A stretch of 46,794 nt of DNA from Bacteroidota bacterium (lineage in GTDB: Bacteria; Bacteroidota; Bacteroidia; Bacteroidales; UBA1715), in assembly GCA_009786075.1 (NCBI GenBank), contig WQTX01000010.1:1-46794 (forward strand), written 5' to 3'. Both the position numbers and the translations under genes were made by a program. The notes beneath the pieces were generated by a model. It did not search any database and was not told the origin of the DNA. It saw only the letters and a list, made by a program, of their open reading frames with translations. Each line of letters begins with the position of its first letter. The stretch's first letter is position 1. Positions 33,261 to 41,380 of the stretch are shown one piece after another.

Positions 33261-33358
33261 TTTCTTTTAATTTATTGATTTTTTCATAACGATTTTATCT
33301 CCGCAAATATAGCAATATATTTTCTCTATACAATTATTTAGGAACTTTATTTATATCT

Positions 33359-35932
33359 TCAGAAAGTCCCCCTTGAGGGGGATTTAGGGGGCTTTGCCTT
33401 CGCCTCCAAAGGATTTTCTGGCCACTGATGTTTTTTATATCGAATACGTAAATTTTTGCGAACGTCGAAATAGGTTTTTGTCCAAAAACTGTGCAGGTCG
33501 CTTGTTACTTGCACCAATTTAAAACCGGGCGAAAGTAAGTGCATTACAACTGCCACTTTTCCATTATTTACTGTTGGCGTGTGGAGCAAACCAAAACATT
33601 CCTGCAATCGTACCGAAAGTTCGGGTGCTGCGCCGTTGGCAAAATAATTGAGCGTGATTTTTGAGCCGCTTGGTACTTCTATTTTTTCGGGTGCAAGGGT
33701 TTCTACTAAATTTTGCTGTTCCGGTGGTAAAGAAAAAAACAAAATATCGTAAAGGGGTAATTTTTGCAAATCATCGGTGGTTTTTACATTGTTTAAATAG
33801 GGGCGCAACCATGTGTTGGCAGTGGCGCAGAGGTTTTCGGTGCTCATGTTTGCCCATTGCTGATGGGCGTTCCACACGGCAAGCGATTGTATGCGGTTTT
33901 GCAGTTGCGTGCTGCGCTCGTCCCAATTCAAAATAAACTGTCCTTCTTTTTCAACGGCGGTAATAATAGTATCTATAATTATTTCTTTATCAACAGTTTG
34001 CAACGGAATTGCTTGCAGCAAAATAGAACCAATGCGCAATTCGGTTTGTGCCACAATGCCGCCTTTTTTTCTGTTCCATGTAATTACATCTTTTTTTGTA
34101 AGCAAATCTTTTAAATCGAGCGGGTCGAGCGGTGCTGCTAAAAATATTTTTCCGCCGCTTTCGCGCTCGCTTACTGCCGCTACGGCAATCCATGAATGAT
34201 TGGCGAGTTCGTCGGTGTGCGACATTGATGCTATGCTGCCGTTTGCCAACAAGAACTGCGCGTTATTACCCGCCTTTGCACTTGCTATTCGTTCGGGGTA
34301 GGCGTATGCTAACAATAAACCAAGGTCGTATTCATCAACTACATCGTTGTTTTCCGGTTCTTTGAAAAAACTGCGATATTGTTCGGCAATTTTTGCAATG
34401 CGGGCAAATTGTTTACCGCCTTTTTTTGCCGCACGAAATCGCCGCAAAGCTGAAATGCGTAATGAGATATTTGTTTCCTGCGTTTCATTTGCCAACGGGT
34501 CGCGCTCCGAAAGCAGAGCGGCAATATCGCAGGCTATGTGAACCGTGTTTTTTGCACGAGCTTTAAGCATCATTTGCGCCAAACGAGGATGTGCCGCAAT
34601 TTTTTGCAATTCTTTTCCGTGTGCCGTTATAGAAATGTGGCTTCGGCTTACTTCGGCTTCGCTCAGTAACCGCCGCTCAGCCACCGCCACCCGGTCGTTG
34701 AGCGGAGTCGAAACGACATTTTCTATTGCGCCAAGATTTTCGAGTGTGCGCAACGCTTGATAATACTGCGTTTTTGGCGGCGGCGTAATCCATTGCAACT
34801 GCGTGTAATCGAGCGTTCCCCATTGTGCAAGTTCAAGCACCAAGGAACATAAATCGGCTTGTTCAATTTCGGGCGTGCGGTGCGCCTGCAACTGATGTTG
34901 CGTTCCCAACGACCACAAACGCAGGCACGCGCCTGCGCTAGTTCTTCCAGCTCTTCCTGCACGCTGGTCGGCGGCATCAATCGAAATTCGGCGCACTTCC
35001 AATTGTGTAAGTCCGCTTACGGGGTTGAATTTTGCAACACGTTCAAGTCCGCTGTCAATCACTATTCGTATGCCTTCTATGGTTATGGAAGTTTCGGCTA
35101 TGTTGGTGGCGAGTACAATTTTGCGTTTGCCGCTTGTGTTTTTTCGTAAAGCGGTCTGTTGTTGCGAAAATGGCAGTTGTCCGTACAGGGCGTGAATTGT
35201 GCAGGTATCTCGTAAATTTTTCAGCATTTCTTCGCAAGTGCGAATTTCGCCTTCGCCGGGTAAAAAAACAAGCATGTCGCCTTCGTGCTTTTGCAAACAA
35301 TTTCGCACCGCATGAGCAGCATGTTGCGCTATTGAAAAACTATCGCAATCGTTTGAGTATGAAATATCTATTGGAAATTGCCGTCCTTCGCTTTCCACGC
35401 AAGGTGCTTGTAATTTTTCCTTCAGCTCTACTGCATTGAGCGTTGCCGACATTATCAAAAGGCGTAATTCGGGGCGCAAAGCCGATTGCACATTGCGACA
35501 CAAGGCAAGCCCAAGTTCGGAATGAAGATTTCGCTCGTGAAATTCGTCGAAAATCACACAACCAATGCCTTCGAGTATGCTATCGGTTTGCAGCATTCGT
35601 GTTAAAATTCCTTCGGTAACAACCTCTATGCGAGTGCGTTCGGAAATTGCCGTTTCAAACCGTATACGGTAACCAACGGTTTCGCCAACTTTTTCGCCCA
35701 GCAAATCAGCCATACGTTCGGCAATAGCACGAGCGGCTATCCGGCGAGGTTCGAGTACTATGATTTTCTGCCCTTCGAGCCACGTTTCGTTCAACAAACA
35801 TAAAGGCACAATGGTACTTTTTCCGGCTCCGGGCGCTGCTTGTATTATGCAGGTGTTTTTTTGCGAAAGCTGCTGTAAAATTGTGGGGATTACTTCGTGT
35901 ATGGGGAGAGAAGTTGTTGAATAATCAAACAT
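33359..35932 (-). CDS. hrpB: ATP-dependent RNA helicase HrpB
   Basis: An 857-residue DEAH-box helicase of the HrpB type. Motif I is APGAGKST (33-40), motif Ia LEPRRIAARAIAERM, motif II DEFHER near 128, motif III LIMSATL, and motif VI QRAGRAGR near 338. The HrpB C-terminal domain is complete up to HSFWTKTYFDVRKNLRIRYK, then HQWPENPLEA, the normal HrpB ending. The following KPPKSPSRGTF comes from a C-rich repeat. A dispersed repeat at 34693-34717 is translated as VSTPLNDR in an exposed region. A TATATTTG box lies 49 nt upstream. The cellular role of HrpB is not well defined. Confidence 0.93.
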   Translation of the reverse strand: MFDYSTTSLPIHEVIPTILQQLSQKNTCIIQAAPGAGKSTIVPLCLLNETWLEGQKIIVLEPRRIAARAIAERMADLLGEKVGETVGYRIRFETAISERTRIEVVTEGILTRMLQTDSILEGIGCVIFDEFHERNLHSELGLALCRNVQSALRPELRLLIMSATLNAVELKEKLQAPCVESEGRQFPIDISYSNDCDSFSIAQHAAHAVRNCLQKHEGDMLVFLPGEGEIRTCEEMLKNLRDTCTIHALYGQLPFSQQQTALRKNTSGKRKIVLATNIAETSITIEGIRIVIDSGLERVAKFNPVSGLTQLEVRRISIDAADQRAGRAGRTSAGACLRLWSLGTQHQLQAHRTPEIEQADLCSLVLELAQWGTLDYTQLQWITPPPKTQYYQALRTLENLGAIENVVSTPLNDRVAVAERRLLSEAEVSRSHISITAHGKELQKIAAHPRLAQMMLKARAKNTVHIACDIAALLSERDPLANETQETNISLRISALRRFRAAKKGGKQFARIAKIAEQYRSFFKEPENNDVVDEYDLGLLLAYAYPERIASAKAGNNAQFLLANGSIASMSHTDELANHSWIAVAAVSERESGGKIFLAAPLDPLDLKDLLTKKDVITWNRKKGGIVAQTELRIGSILLQAIPLQTVDKEIIIDTIITAVEKEGQFILNWDERSTQLQNRIQSLAVWNAHQQWANMSTENLCATANTWLRPYLNNVKTTDDLQKLPLYDILFFSLPPEQQNLVETLAPEKIEVPSGSKITLNYFANGAAPELSVRLQECFGLLHTPTVNNGKVAVVMHLLSPGFKLVQVTSDLHSFWTKTYFDVRKNLRIRYKKHQWPENPLEAKAKPPKSPSRGTF
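33365..33392. repeat. Short C-rich repeat at hrpB 3' end
   Basis: AGTCCCCCTTGAGGGGGATT followed by TAGGGGGC, a short form of the element at 29532-29628. It is read as the last codons of hrpB. Confidence 0.7.
34693..34717 (-). repeat. Dispersed GTCGTTGAGCGGAGTCGAAA repeat in hrpB
   Basis: GGTCGTTGAGCGGAGTCGAA plus ACGAC on the plus strand. It is related to the TTCGACAAGCTCAG family (both have GTCGAA next to a GAGC core) and is translated as VSTPLNDR. Confidence 0.65.
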
Positions 35933-35980
35933 TGTTTACGATTTGTCTTGTGTCTAAAAATCTATCTGTTTTGTGTTTCA

Positions 35981-35988
35981 CAAATATA
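35981..35988 (-). promoter_or_regulatory. TAnnTTTG -7 box of hrpB
   Basis: TATATTTG on the minus strand gives a predicted leader of about 42 nt before the hrpB ATG at 35932. Confidence 0.55.
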
Positions 35989-36014
35989 TATTTTTCTTGC
36001 TTATTTTCTGCCGT

Positions 36015-37514
36015 TTAATTAATATTTTTACGATTATCCGATTTCGTATCTGTTTCATCTGTTGTTTTCGTTTCTTCGGTATTCCAATATATATACTCTG
36101 CCTTGCTTTTATCAATAGGCAAGGTTTCAAAATACAGCAATTTCGACAACAATTGAGAACGCTTATCTGCGAAAATATACCGATAGCATAGATGCTGATA
36201 CACACAATCAACAGCTGGTTTGTTTTTATATGTTTCTATTGTATCGTTATTTTGTTCGGCATAGCGCAATAGAATTTTTTCGTTATAATCAACACTGTTA
36301 AGATGATACGAAAAATCAAATTTTTCTTTCGACATATTATAGCGTGTAATTATTCCGCCCCAATTCACAAAACTGCACACAAGCAAAGTTCCGAAAAAAT
36401 ACCAAAACATTTTGTTAAACAAAAACGCATTCGTTTTTCGTTTTTGAATTTTTAAGAACGTGTAAATCAGTCCGATAAGCGACAAAATAAGAAAAGCATA
36501 CACACCCAAACGTTTGTAAGTCAACATATCGGTTTTGTAAATATATTCGGTGTTTTTTGCAAAAGCGGAAAATACCAACGCTGCATTCAATACAATCCAA
36601 ATTTTTGCTAATATTTTCACTCGGTTTGCTTTGGTGTCGAAATTAAAACCGCCACGGAAATAAAACAGTATGAGCGCAATAGCCATTATAATTGAGAAAA
36701 TTACGGTATTAACACGTTCGTGTATTTCAGTTTTTAAATTTATGCTTTGTTCAAAAAATTGCTCGTAATTGAATGTTATCACAAAAATGAGCAACAACAC
36801 ATTGAGGCACACAAATGAAATCATGCCGCTTGTGCGTTCCATTTGTATATCAATAAATGAAAATGTAGATTTCTCGGTATCAGGTGTTTTTGTAAAATCA
36901 TTTTTGAAAAGCCGGCTTGGTTTTTCGAGAAATTTACCCGAATGATTCCAAAAACTGTACATAAGATACAAGCCCAAAAGAGCTATAAGAATTACCTGCC
37001 CGATATTTATATTCCATTCCAATTTTGCAATAAAATTCGCAAAATGCTCGCTACCGCTTGCATACACGGCAAAGAAAATAATTACAAACACCAATGGAAT
37101 AACAAAATATGCAAAAAGTTTTTTCCAAAAATTGGTATTTTTCTGTGATTTTGGCAGCCATTTGTTGAATGCAAAAATGCTAAAAACAGAAAAAAGAGCA
37201 TTTATAGGAATAACAATCAGCGCAAAAACAGGCTTCAAATTCGCAGAGCGAGAACGAAAAACAAACAGCGAAAGCGATAAAACCACCGCAAAAAACGATG
37301 TCAAATCGCCATACCACGCAAATGCCACGCAGCTACCGATGCTTGCCGCCATAAGCACATAAAACGTTCGGTTCATTACTATATGATTGCTCGTAAAATA
37401 CACTAACGCAGTGAGTATCAAGCCAAAAATGGCTAAATTCAATCCAACAGATTGTTCGTAAAACAGCACTGTAAAAATGGCTGTTGTCAGGAAAATTACA
37501 TGATGTTTTTTCAT
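36015..37514 (-). CDS. DUF4153/DUF4173 multi-pass membrane protein
   Basis: A 499-residue integral membrane protein with about 12 hydrophobic helices, for example FLTTAIFTVLFYEQSVGLNL and VILIALLGLYLMYSFW. The segment TYKRLGVYAFLILSLIGLIY is characteristic of the DUF4153 family (also annotated DUF4173). The C-terminal 110 residues are soluble and charged (NSVDYNEKILLRYAEQNND and on), ending in a Lys/Thr-rich tail. Function unknown. It stands between hrpB and the radical SAM gene, with no coupling to either. Confidence 0.75.
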   Translation of the reverse strand: MKKHHVIFLTTAIFTVLFYEQSVGLNLAIFGLILTALVYFTSNHIVMNRTFYVLMAASIGSCVAFAWYGDLTSFFAVVLSLSLFVFRSRSANLKPVFALIVIPINALFSVFSIFAFNKWLPKSQKNTNFWKKLFAYFVIPLVFVIIFFAVYASGSEHFANFIAKLEWNINIGQVILIALLGLYLMYSFWNHSGKFLEKPSRLFKNDFTKTPDTEKSTFSFIDIQMERTSGMISFVCLNVLLLIFVITFNYEQFFEQSINLKTEIHERVNTVIFSIIMAIALILFYFRGGFNFDTKANRVKILAKIWIVLNAALVFSAFAKNTEYIYKTDMLTYKRLGVYAFLILSLIGLIYTFLKIQKRKTNAFLFNKMFWYFFGTLLVCSFVNWGGIITRYNMSKEKFDFSYHLNSVDYNEKILLRYAEQNNDTIETYKNKPAVDCVYQHLCYRYIFADKRSQLLSKLLYFETLPIDKSKAEYIYWNTEETKTTDETDTKSDNRKNIN

Positions 37515-37567
37515 AAAAATTGTGTTTAAATGATTTGTTAAAATTAATTATTTTTTCCGGTTTTACA

Positions 37568-38929
37568 TTAAATTTTGACTTTTGATAAAAGACTTTCCAA
37601 AAGCGGCAACATATAATTCAATTGTCCCGTTTTGATAATAAAATTCCAAACAGGCTCAAATTTTTTCCAACCGCCGGTGTAGAAAAGGTGTTTCAATTTA
37701 TGCTTGTGCGATTCGTGTTTGAAACTTGCCTTAAATGTATTCGACCACGTGTAAAACTCCTTGTATGCCCAATGATAGCCTGTCTCCAATTCTTCTGCCG
37801 ACAAATTTTTTGTGCGGAAAACCACGTGGCGCGTATCGTACAAATCCCAATTTTGCGTTAAAATTCTGCCTTGCTGTTCCATATCGCGGTAAAAAGGCGT
37901 TGAAGGGTAAGGCGTGGCAATGTGGTAGGTGGCTGTGGTAATGGCATTTTCAATTCCCCAATCAACCGTGCGACGAAAAACATCGCGGTCGTCATCGTCC
38001 AATCCGAAAACAAAACTGCCGTTAATCATAATTCCCAGCGAATGTAAGCGTTTGACGGCTTCCGAGTAATCTTTTGCCAGATTTTGACTTTTGTTGCTTT
38101 GTTTCAAATTTGAGGACGAAAAAGTTTCAAAACCGACAAAAACACTGCGCAAACCTGCCTCTGCTGCTTTTTCAATCAAATCGCCGCGCAAAATAGATTC
38201 CACCGTTGCTGCACCCTGAAACACACGGTTCATTCCGCGCATTCCACCAAAAAGTGCGCCGGCAAACGCGGTGCTGCCAAGTAAATGGTCGTCCAAAAAA
38301 TAGAGATGCCTACCCGGAAGCCGCTCAATTTCGGCAAGCGCATCATCTACTTTTTGCGTGTAAAATGATTTTCCACCCTCAAAAAATGCGTCTTTGTAGC
38401 AAAAATTACAATGATGCGGACAGCCGCGTGAAACAACTAACGAATTGGGAACTAAATACTTATTACGTTTTATCAAATCGCGGCGCACCGGTGGAATATC
38501 GTGCAATGTACGAGTGAGTGAAAAATATCTTTTTGCCGGCTTTTTGTTTCGGAAATCAGCTAAAAAACGAGGAAAACTCTCTTCGGCAGTTCCTATAAAA
38601 ATAGTGTCGGCGTGTACAGCTGCCTCGTCGGGCAACGAGGTAACGTGCAGTCCGCCCAAAACGACAAACGCACCTTTTGCGCGATAGTGGTCGGCGATTT
38701 TGTATGCGCGGAAAGCATTTGTGATATACACTTCAATCAGTACAAGTTCCGGTTCATCGTTGAGGTTGAGCGTTTCAACGTGCTGGTCTTGCAGGTCAAT
38801 TTCGTCGTCGGGCGCAAAAAATGCAGCCAAGGTTGCCAAGCCCAAAGGCGGAAACAACGAATATTTTATTGGTCGCCAAAACGGACTTTCCGCTTCTGTC
38901 AGTGCGGGTAAAATCATTTTTACTTTCAT
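37568..38929 (-). CDS. B12-binding domain radical SAM protein
   Basis: A 453-residue enzyme. The N-terminal domain (KVKMILPALTEAESPFWRPI, SLFPPLGLATLAAFF, VVLGGLHVTSLPDEA) has the Rossmann-like cobalamin-binding layout, though the usual DxHxxG base-off histidine motif is not plain. The radical SAM cluster motif C-x3-C-x2-C is SRGCPHHCNFCYK near residue 170. It is followed by the B12-SAM pattern YFLDDHLLG, VFVGFETFSS and INGSFVFGLDDDD. The protein resembles the large family acting on lipids, hopanoids or tetrapyrroles; the substrate cannot be told. It is followed on its 5' side by a composite repeat. Confidence 0.87.
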   Translation of the reverse strand: MKVKMILPALTEAESPFWRPIKYSLFPPLGLATLAAFFAPDDEIDLQDQHVETLNLNDEPELVLIEVYITNAFRAYKIADHYRAKGAFVVLGGLHVTSLPDEAAVHADTIFIGTAEESFPRFLADFRNKKPAKRYFSLTRTLHDIPPVRRDLIKRNKYLVPNSLVVSRGCPHHCNFCYKDAFFEGGKSFYTQKVDDALAEIERLPGRHLYFLDDHLLGSTAFAGALFGGMRGMNRVFQGAATVESILRGDLIEKAAEAGLRSVFVGFETFSSSNLKQSNKSQNLAKDYSEAVKRLHSLGIMINGSFVFGLDDDDRDVFRRTVDWGIENAITTATYHIATPYPSTPFYRDMEQQGRILTQNWDLYDTRHVVFRTKNLSAEELETGYHWAYKEFYTWSNTFKASFKHESHKHKLKHLFYTGGWKKFEPVWNFIIKTGQLNYMLPLLESLLSKVKI

Positions 38930-38946
38930 ACTTGTTTTACATTTAA

Positions 38947-39112
38947 AATATTACGGTGCTACGCACCTTTTTTGGTAATGTTATTAATTATTTGAACTAC
39001 AAATATTATCGGTACTCTGCACCTTTCAAAACACAAAGTGCAGAGCACTTAAATATTTGTAGCAATTATAAAATCGTTGTGTTTTTCTGAGGTGCAGAGC
39101 ACCGTAATATTT
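38947..39112. repeat. Composite GGTGC-nnn-GCACC repeat, copy 2
   Basis: The outer ends AATATTACGGTGCTACGCAC and AGGTGCAGAGCACCGTAATA are inverted copies. Two further hairpin units lie inside (ACTACAAATATTATCGGTAC; GTGCAGAGCACTTAAATATT). Its modular construction matches 23010-23158. It directly follows the sugar transferase stop. Confidence 0.82.
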
Positions 39113-39126
39113 ATTTTGATTAAATC

Positions 39127-39675
39127 TCATTTTAAATTTTTTCTTCGAAAAACGATTTGCCGAACTCGTATTTTACCGAAAATATTCATCAAAAAAGAAA
39201 TGCCGACAACTCCGAAGTCAATAAAAACATTGTTATTTTTTATGTAGCGTCTGTCCCAAAACCACGAGGTTTTCCGGTGTTGGCCGCCGTAAATTTGCGC
39301 AAATCCCGTTATGCCCGGTTTCACTCTCCACCGTATGCTATGAAAGTCGTCGTTCCAACAAAGTCGTTCAATGTCAAATTTTGTTAAAGCCCTTGGACCG
39401 ACTATGCTCATATCGCCTTTCAAAACATTGAGAAATTGAGGTAATTCATCAAGTCCTGTTTTTCTCAAAAGCCTTCCTGTTTTTGTTGGGATTTCGTCAA
39501 CCATTGTTTGAAACTTCAAAATCTGAAAGGGTTGTTTGTTGATTCCGGTTCTATCTTGCCGGAATAAAATCGAATGCCGCTCTTTGATTGTCAGTAAGAG
39601 AGCAATTATAAGCATCGGCATTGCGAAAATCAGCAATGCGATGAGCGAGAATGTGATGTCGAAAAGTCTTTTCAT
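39127..39675 (-). CDS. Bacterial sugar transferase (polyprenyl-phosphate sugar-1-phosphate transferase)
   Basis: A 182-residue monotopic membrane enzyme that starts glycan assembly by moving a sugar phosphate onto undecaprenyl phosphate. It has an N-terminal helix (MKRLFDITFSLIALLIFAMP) and RQDRTGINKQPFQILKFQTM, then GRLLRKTGLDELPQFLNVLK and GDMSIVGPRALT. It ends with VKPGITGFAQIYGGQHRKTS, then WDRRYI, the standard order of the WcaJ/RfbP catalytic core. It lacks the large N-terminal membrane domain of WcaJ, so it is a minimal PglC-like form. The sugar is unknown. Confidence 0.92.
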   Translation of the reverse strand: MKRLFDITFSLIALLIFAMPMLIIALLLTIKERHSILFRQDRTGINKQPFQILKFQTMVDEIPTKTGRLLRKTGLDELPQFLNVLKGDMSIVGPRALTKFDIERLCWNDDFHSIRWRVKPGITGFAQIYGGQHRKTSWFWDRRYIKNNNVFIDFGVVGISFLMNIFGKIRVRQIVFRRKNLK

Positions 39676-39698
39676 TGTGTTTACGTTATTAAATAAAT

Positions 39699-40010
39699 TT
39701 ACAGTAATTCTAAAGCAATAATAGCATATACAAATGCTAACGGAATGTTAATCAACAGCATAGCAATTCCTTTAAAACATTGTTTACGTTTCTCAACATC
39801 AACAATTCCCCAAATAAGAAGAGCGAATAAAATAATGAGATTGGCAGCTGCCGCCACAAATAAGTACATGTATCCACCAATAGCTAAACGGTAGGTTGCA
39901 TGGTTGTTTATTGCCACATCAAGCAAATGACCAAACATAAAAATGTTCCCGATAATAAATGACACCCAAAAAGTGTACTTTCCGATTTTTAAAGGATTTA
40001 GGTTTTTCAT
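39699..40010 (-). CDS. Hypothetical small membrane protein
   Basis: A 103-residue protein with three hydrophobic helices (YTFWVSFIIGNIFMFGHLLD, LFVAAAANLIILFALLIWGI, GIAMLLINIPLAFVYAIIAL). It lies 23 nt before the sugar transferase gene in the same direction, so co-transcription is likely. No family recognised. Confidence 0.65.
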   Translation of the reverse strand: MKNLNPLKIGKYTFWVSFIIGNIFMFGHLLDVAINNHATYRLAIGGYMYLFVAAAANLIILFALLIWGIVDVEKRKQCFKGIAMLLINIPLAFVYAIIALELL

Positions 40011-40036
40011 AAGATTTTTTTTTTAAAGTTATTGAA

Positions 40037-40924
40037 TTACGTTAATATTACCCCTAAATCCCCTAAAGGGGACTTTTGCTCTGTGGAAGTACTGTTGTTT
40101 AGGGCTATTTCGCGGCTCTGAAAGCCCCCTTTAGGGGGTTGGGGGTATTCTTTCCTATTGCGTATCAATCGAAACGACCAATACAAAATATTTAAAAATA
40201 TACCCATCAAAATGGTCATTCCCCACGCTCGCGGGTGCGCAAACGGGTTAATAATTCGAGAGCCGATGTCGTACACCAAAGCAAAAGGTTGCGAAATAAT
40301 ATCCCAACTGTTCCACCGCAAATAACGACCGAGATAAATTCCGAAACTTCCTAAAAATAAGAGAGTTATTGATAGCAACGTTACGTATTTTCGTTTCACA
40401 AAACGGCTTAGGAATTGTTCGATGTCCCACAAACTTAAAAATCCGAAAAGCAAACCCGTCCATGCAAACGACAACACCAATACTAAATCGAACCACACAG
40501 GCATTGCCAAATTCAAGCGCAAATGAAATAAATCGGTTAGAATATAAGGTGCATTGGGGAAAAACAGCAACCACACACCCATTACTGCAAAAAGGCAGAA
40601 TTTTGATTTGCACAATCGTGGTTTTAGGATTAGCAAAGTGGTTAAGCCCCATGGAATAAAGGCTAAAAAGAGATTCCAATTCAAAAACACGAACATTTTT
40701 GTGTCGGTGTAAACAAAGCGAAGCATTGAGAATGCGAAACAAAACACGGTTAATACTGCCATAAAAATTGTTTCGTTCAGGCGGGTTTTTTCAAGGTTTT
40801 CCGTCATTGCGGGCTTGACCCGCAATCTCACATCAAATACACCACTTTTTTGAGGAGATTGCGGGTCAAGCCCGCAATGACGGCGTGGATTGGGCGAATA
40901 GTCTTTTTTTAATAATTGTGTCAT
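40037..40924 (-). CDS. DUF1361 membrane protein carrying repeat-derived segments at both ends
   Basis: A 295-residue multi-pass protein. The DUF1361 core is clear: FVFLNWNLFLAFIPWGL, LLFFPNAPYILTDLFHLR, WFDLVLVLSFAWTGLLFG and SFGIYLGRYLRWNSWD. Residues about 13-41 (HCGLDPQSPQ ... RVKPAMT) are encoded by the inverted repeat at 40801-40883, and the last 35 or so (from EYPQPPKGGF) by the repeat at 40049-40147. The ATG at 40924 lies just downstream of a palindromic operator and is taken as the ancestral start; ATGs at 40807 and 40762 could serve if the repeat is not translated. Function unknown. Confidence 0.75.
   Translation of the reverse strand: MTQLLKKDYSPNPRRHCGLDPQSPQKSGVFDVRLRVKPAMTENLEKTRLNETIFMAVLTVFCFAFSMLRFVYTDTKMFVFLNWNLFLAFIPWGLTTLLILKPRLCKSKFCLFAVMGVWLLFFPNAPYILTDLFHLRLNLAMPVWFDLVLVLSFAWTGLLFGFLSLWDIEQFLSRFVKRKYVTLLSITLLFLGSFGIYLGRYLRWNSWDIISQPFALVYDIGSRIINPFAHPRAWGMTILMGIFLNILYWSFRLIRNRKEYPQPPKGGFQSREIALNNSTSTEQKSPLGDLGVILT
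40049..40147. repeat. CCCCTAAATCCCCT inverted repeat at DUF1361 3' end
   Basis: It has the same ends and core as 22266-22362 (TACCCCTAAATCCCCTAAAG, then GGGGACTTTTGCTC; right end AGCCCCCTTTAGGGGGTTGG). It is read through as the C-terminal tail of the DUF1361 protein. Confidence 0.82.
40801..40883. repeat. 29-bp-arm inverted repeat (GTCATTGCGGGCTTGACCCG family)
   Basis: Arms 40801-40829 (CCGTCATTGCGGGCTTGACC onward) and 40855-40883 are perfect reverse complements. The loop ends CTTTTTTGAG, as in the repeat at 28461-28539, although the arms differ after the first seven or so bases. It is inserted in frame near the start of the DUF1361 gene. Confidence 0.88.
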
Positions 40925-40948
40925 AGCGTATATTTTAAAATAAAAAGC

Positions 40949-40965
40949 ACTTTGAAATTCAAAGT
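40949..40965. promoter_or_regulatory. 17-bp palindromic operator upstream of the DUF1361 gene
   Basis: ACTTTGAAATTCAAAGT is a perfect odd palindrome. It lies 25 nt before the DUF1361 ATG and 17 nt after the regulator stop. A near copy lies at 42009-42025, upstream of the membrane-protein gene of the same cluster. It is a likely binding site for the winged-helix protein encoded between them. Confidence 0.65.
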
Positions 40966-40982
40966 ATAAATACAAAAAAAAA

Positions 40983-41273
40983 TTATTTAATAAGTTTTTC
41001 AAGAGCATCTAAATGTTCCTTAAAATCACGTTTTCCCAATCCGGTAATTTGATATTTGGTGTTGGGTTTTCTGCCAATAAACTGCTTAGTTGTTTGAATA
41101 TACTCCGCAGCTTCCAACGCTTTCAAGTGGCTTGCAAGATTACCGTCGGTCAATTGCAACAGCTCTTTTATGGTGTTGAAATCTGCCGCATCGTTTACCG
41201 AAAGGATTGACATAATGCCCAATCGGATTCGGCTGTCGAAGGTTTTATTGAGGTTTGCTATGATGTTTTCCAT
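40983..41273 (-). CDS. Winged-helix transcriptional regulator (ArsR/MarR-like, HTH_34 type)
   Basis: A 96-residue single-domain regulator. The order IRLGIMSILSVNDAADFNTI (helices 1-2), LLQLTDGNLASHLKALEAAE (recognition helix), YIQTTKQFIGRKPNTKYQIT (wing), then a C-terminal helix (FKEHLDALEKLI) for dimerisation is that of the small HTH_34 family common in Bacteroidota. It lies between the two genes whose upstream regions carry the CTTTG(A/C)ATTTCAAAG palindrome, so it probably represses both. It has no sensor domain and no metal-binding cysteines. Confidence 0.88.
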   Translation of the reverse strand: MENIIANLNKTFDSRIRLGIMSILSVNDAADFNTIKELLQLTDGNLASHLKALEAAEYIQTTKQFIGRKPNTKYQITGLGKRDFKEHLDALEKLIK

Positions 41274-41288
41274 AATTGTTTTTCTTTT

Positions 41289-41380
41289 GTCAGAATCAGA
41301 ATTTGCAGGATTTTAGGATTAGCAGAATTTATGAAAGATTTAATCCTATAAATTTAAAAATTCTGTAAATCCTGATTCAT
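41289..41380. repeat. CAGAATCAGAATTTGCAGGA-type inverted repeat
   Basis: The left end GTCAGAATCAGAATTTGCAG and the right end AATTCTGTAAATCCTGATTC are imperfect inverse copies with an AT-rich middle. It lies between the membrane-protein gene and the regulator and supplies the stop codon of the former (TGA at 41377-41379). Confidence 0.7.
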
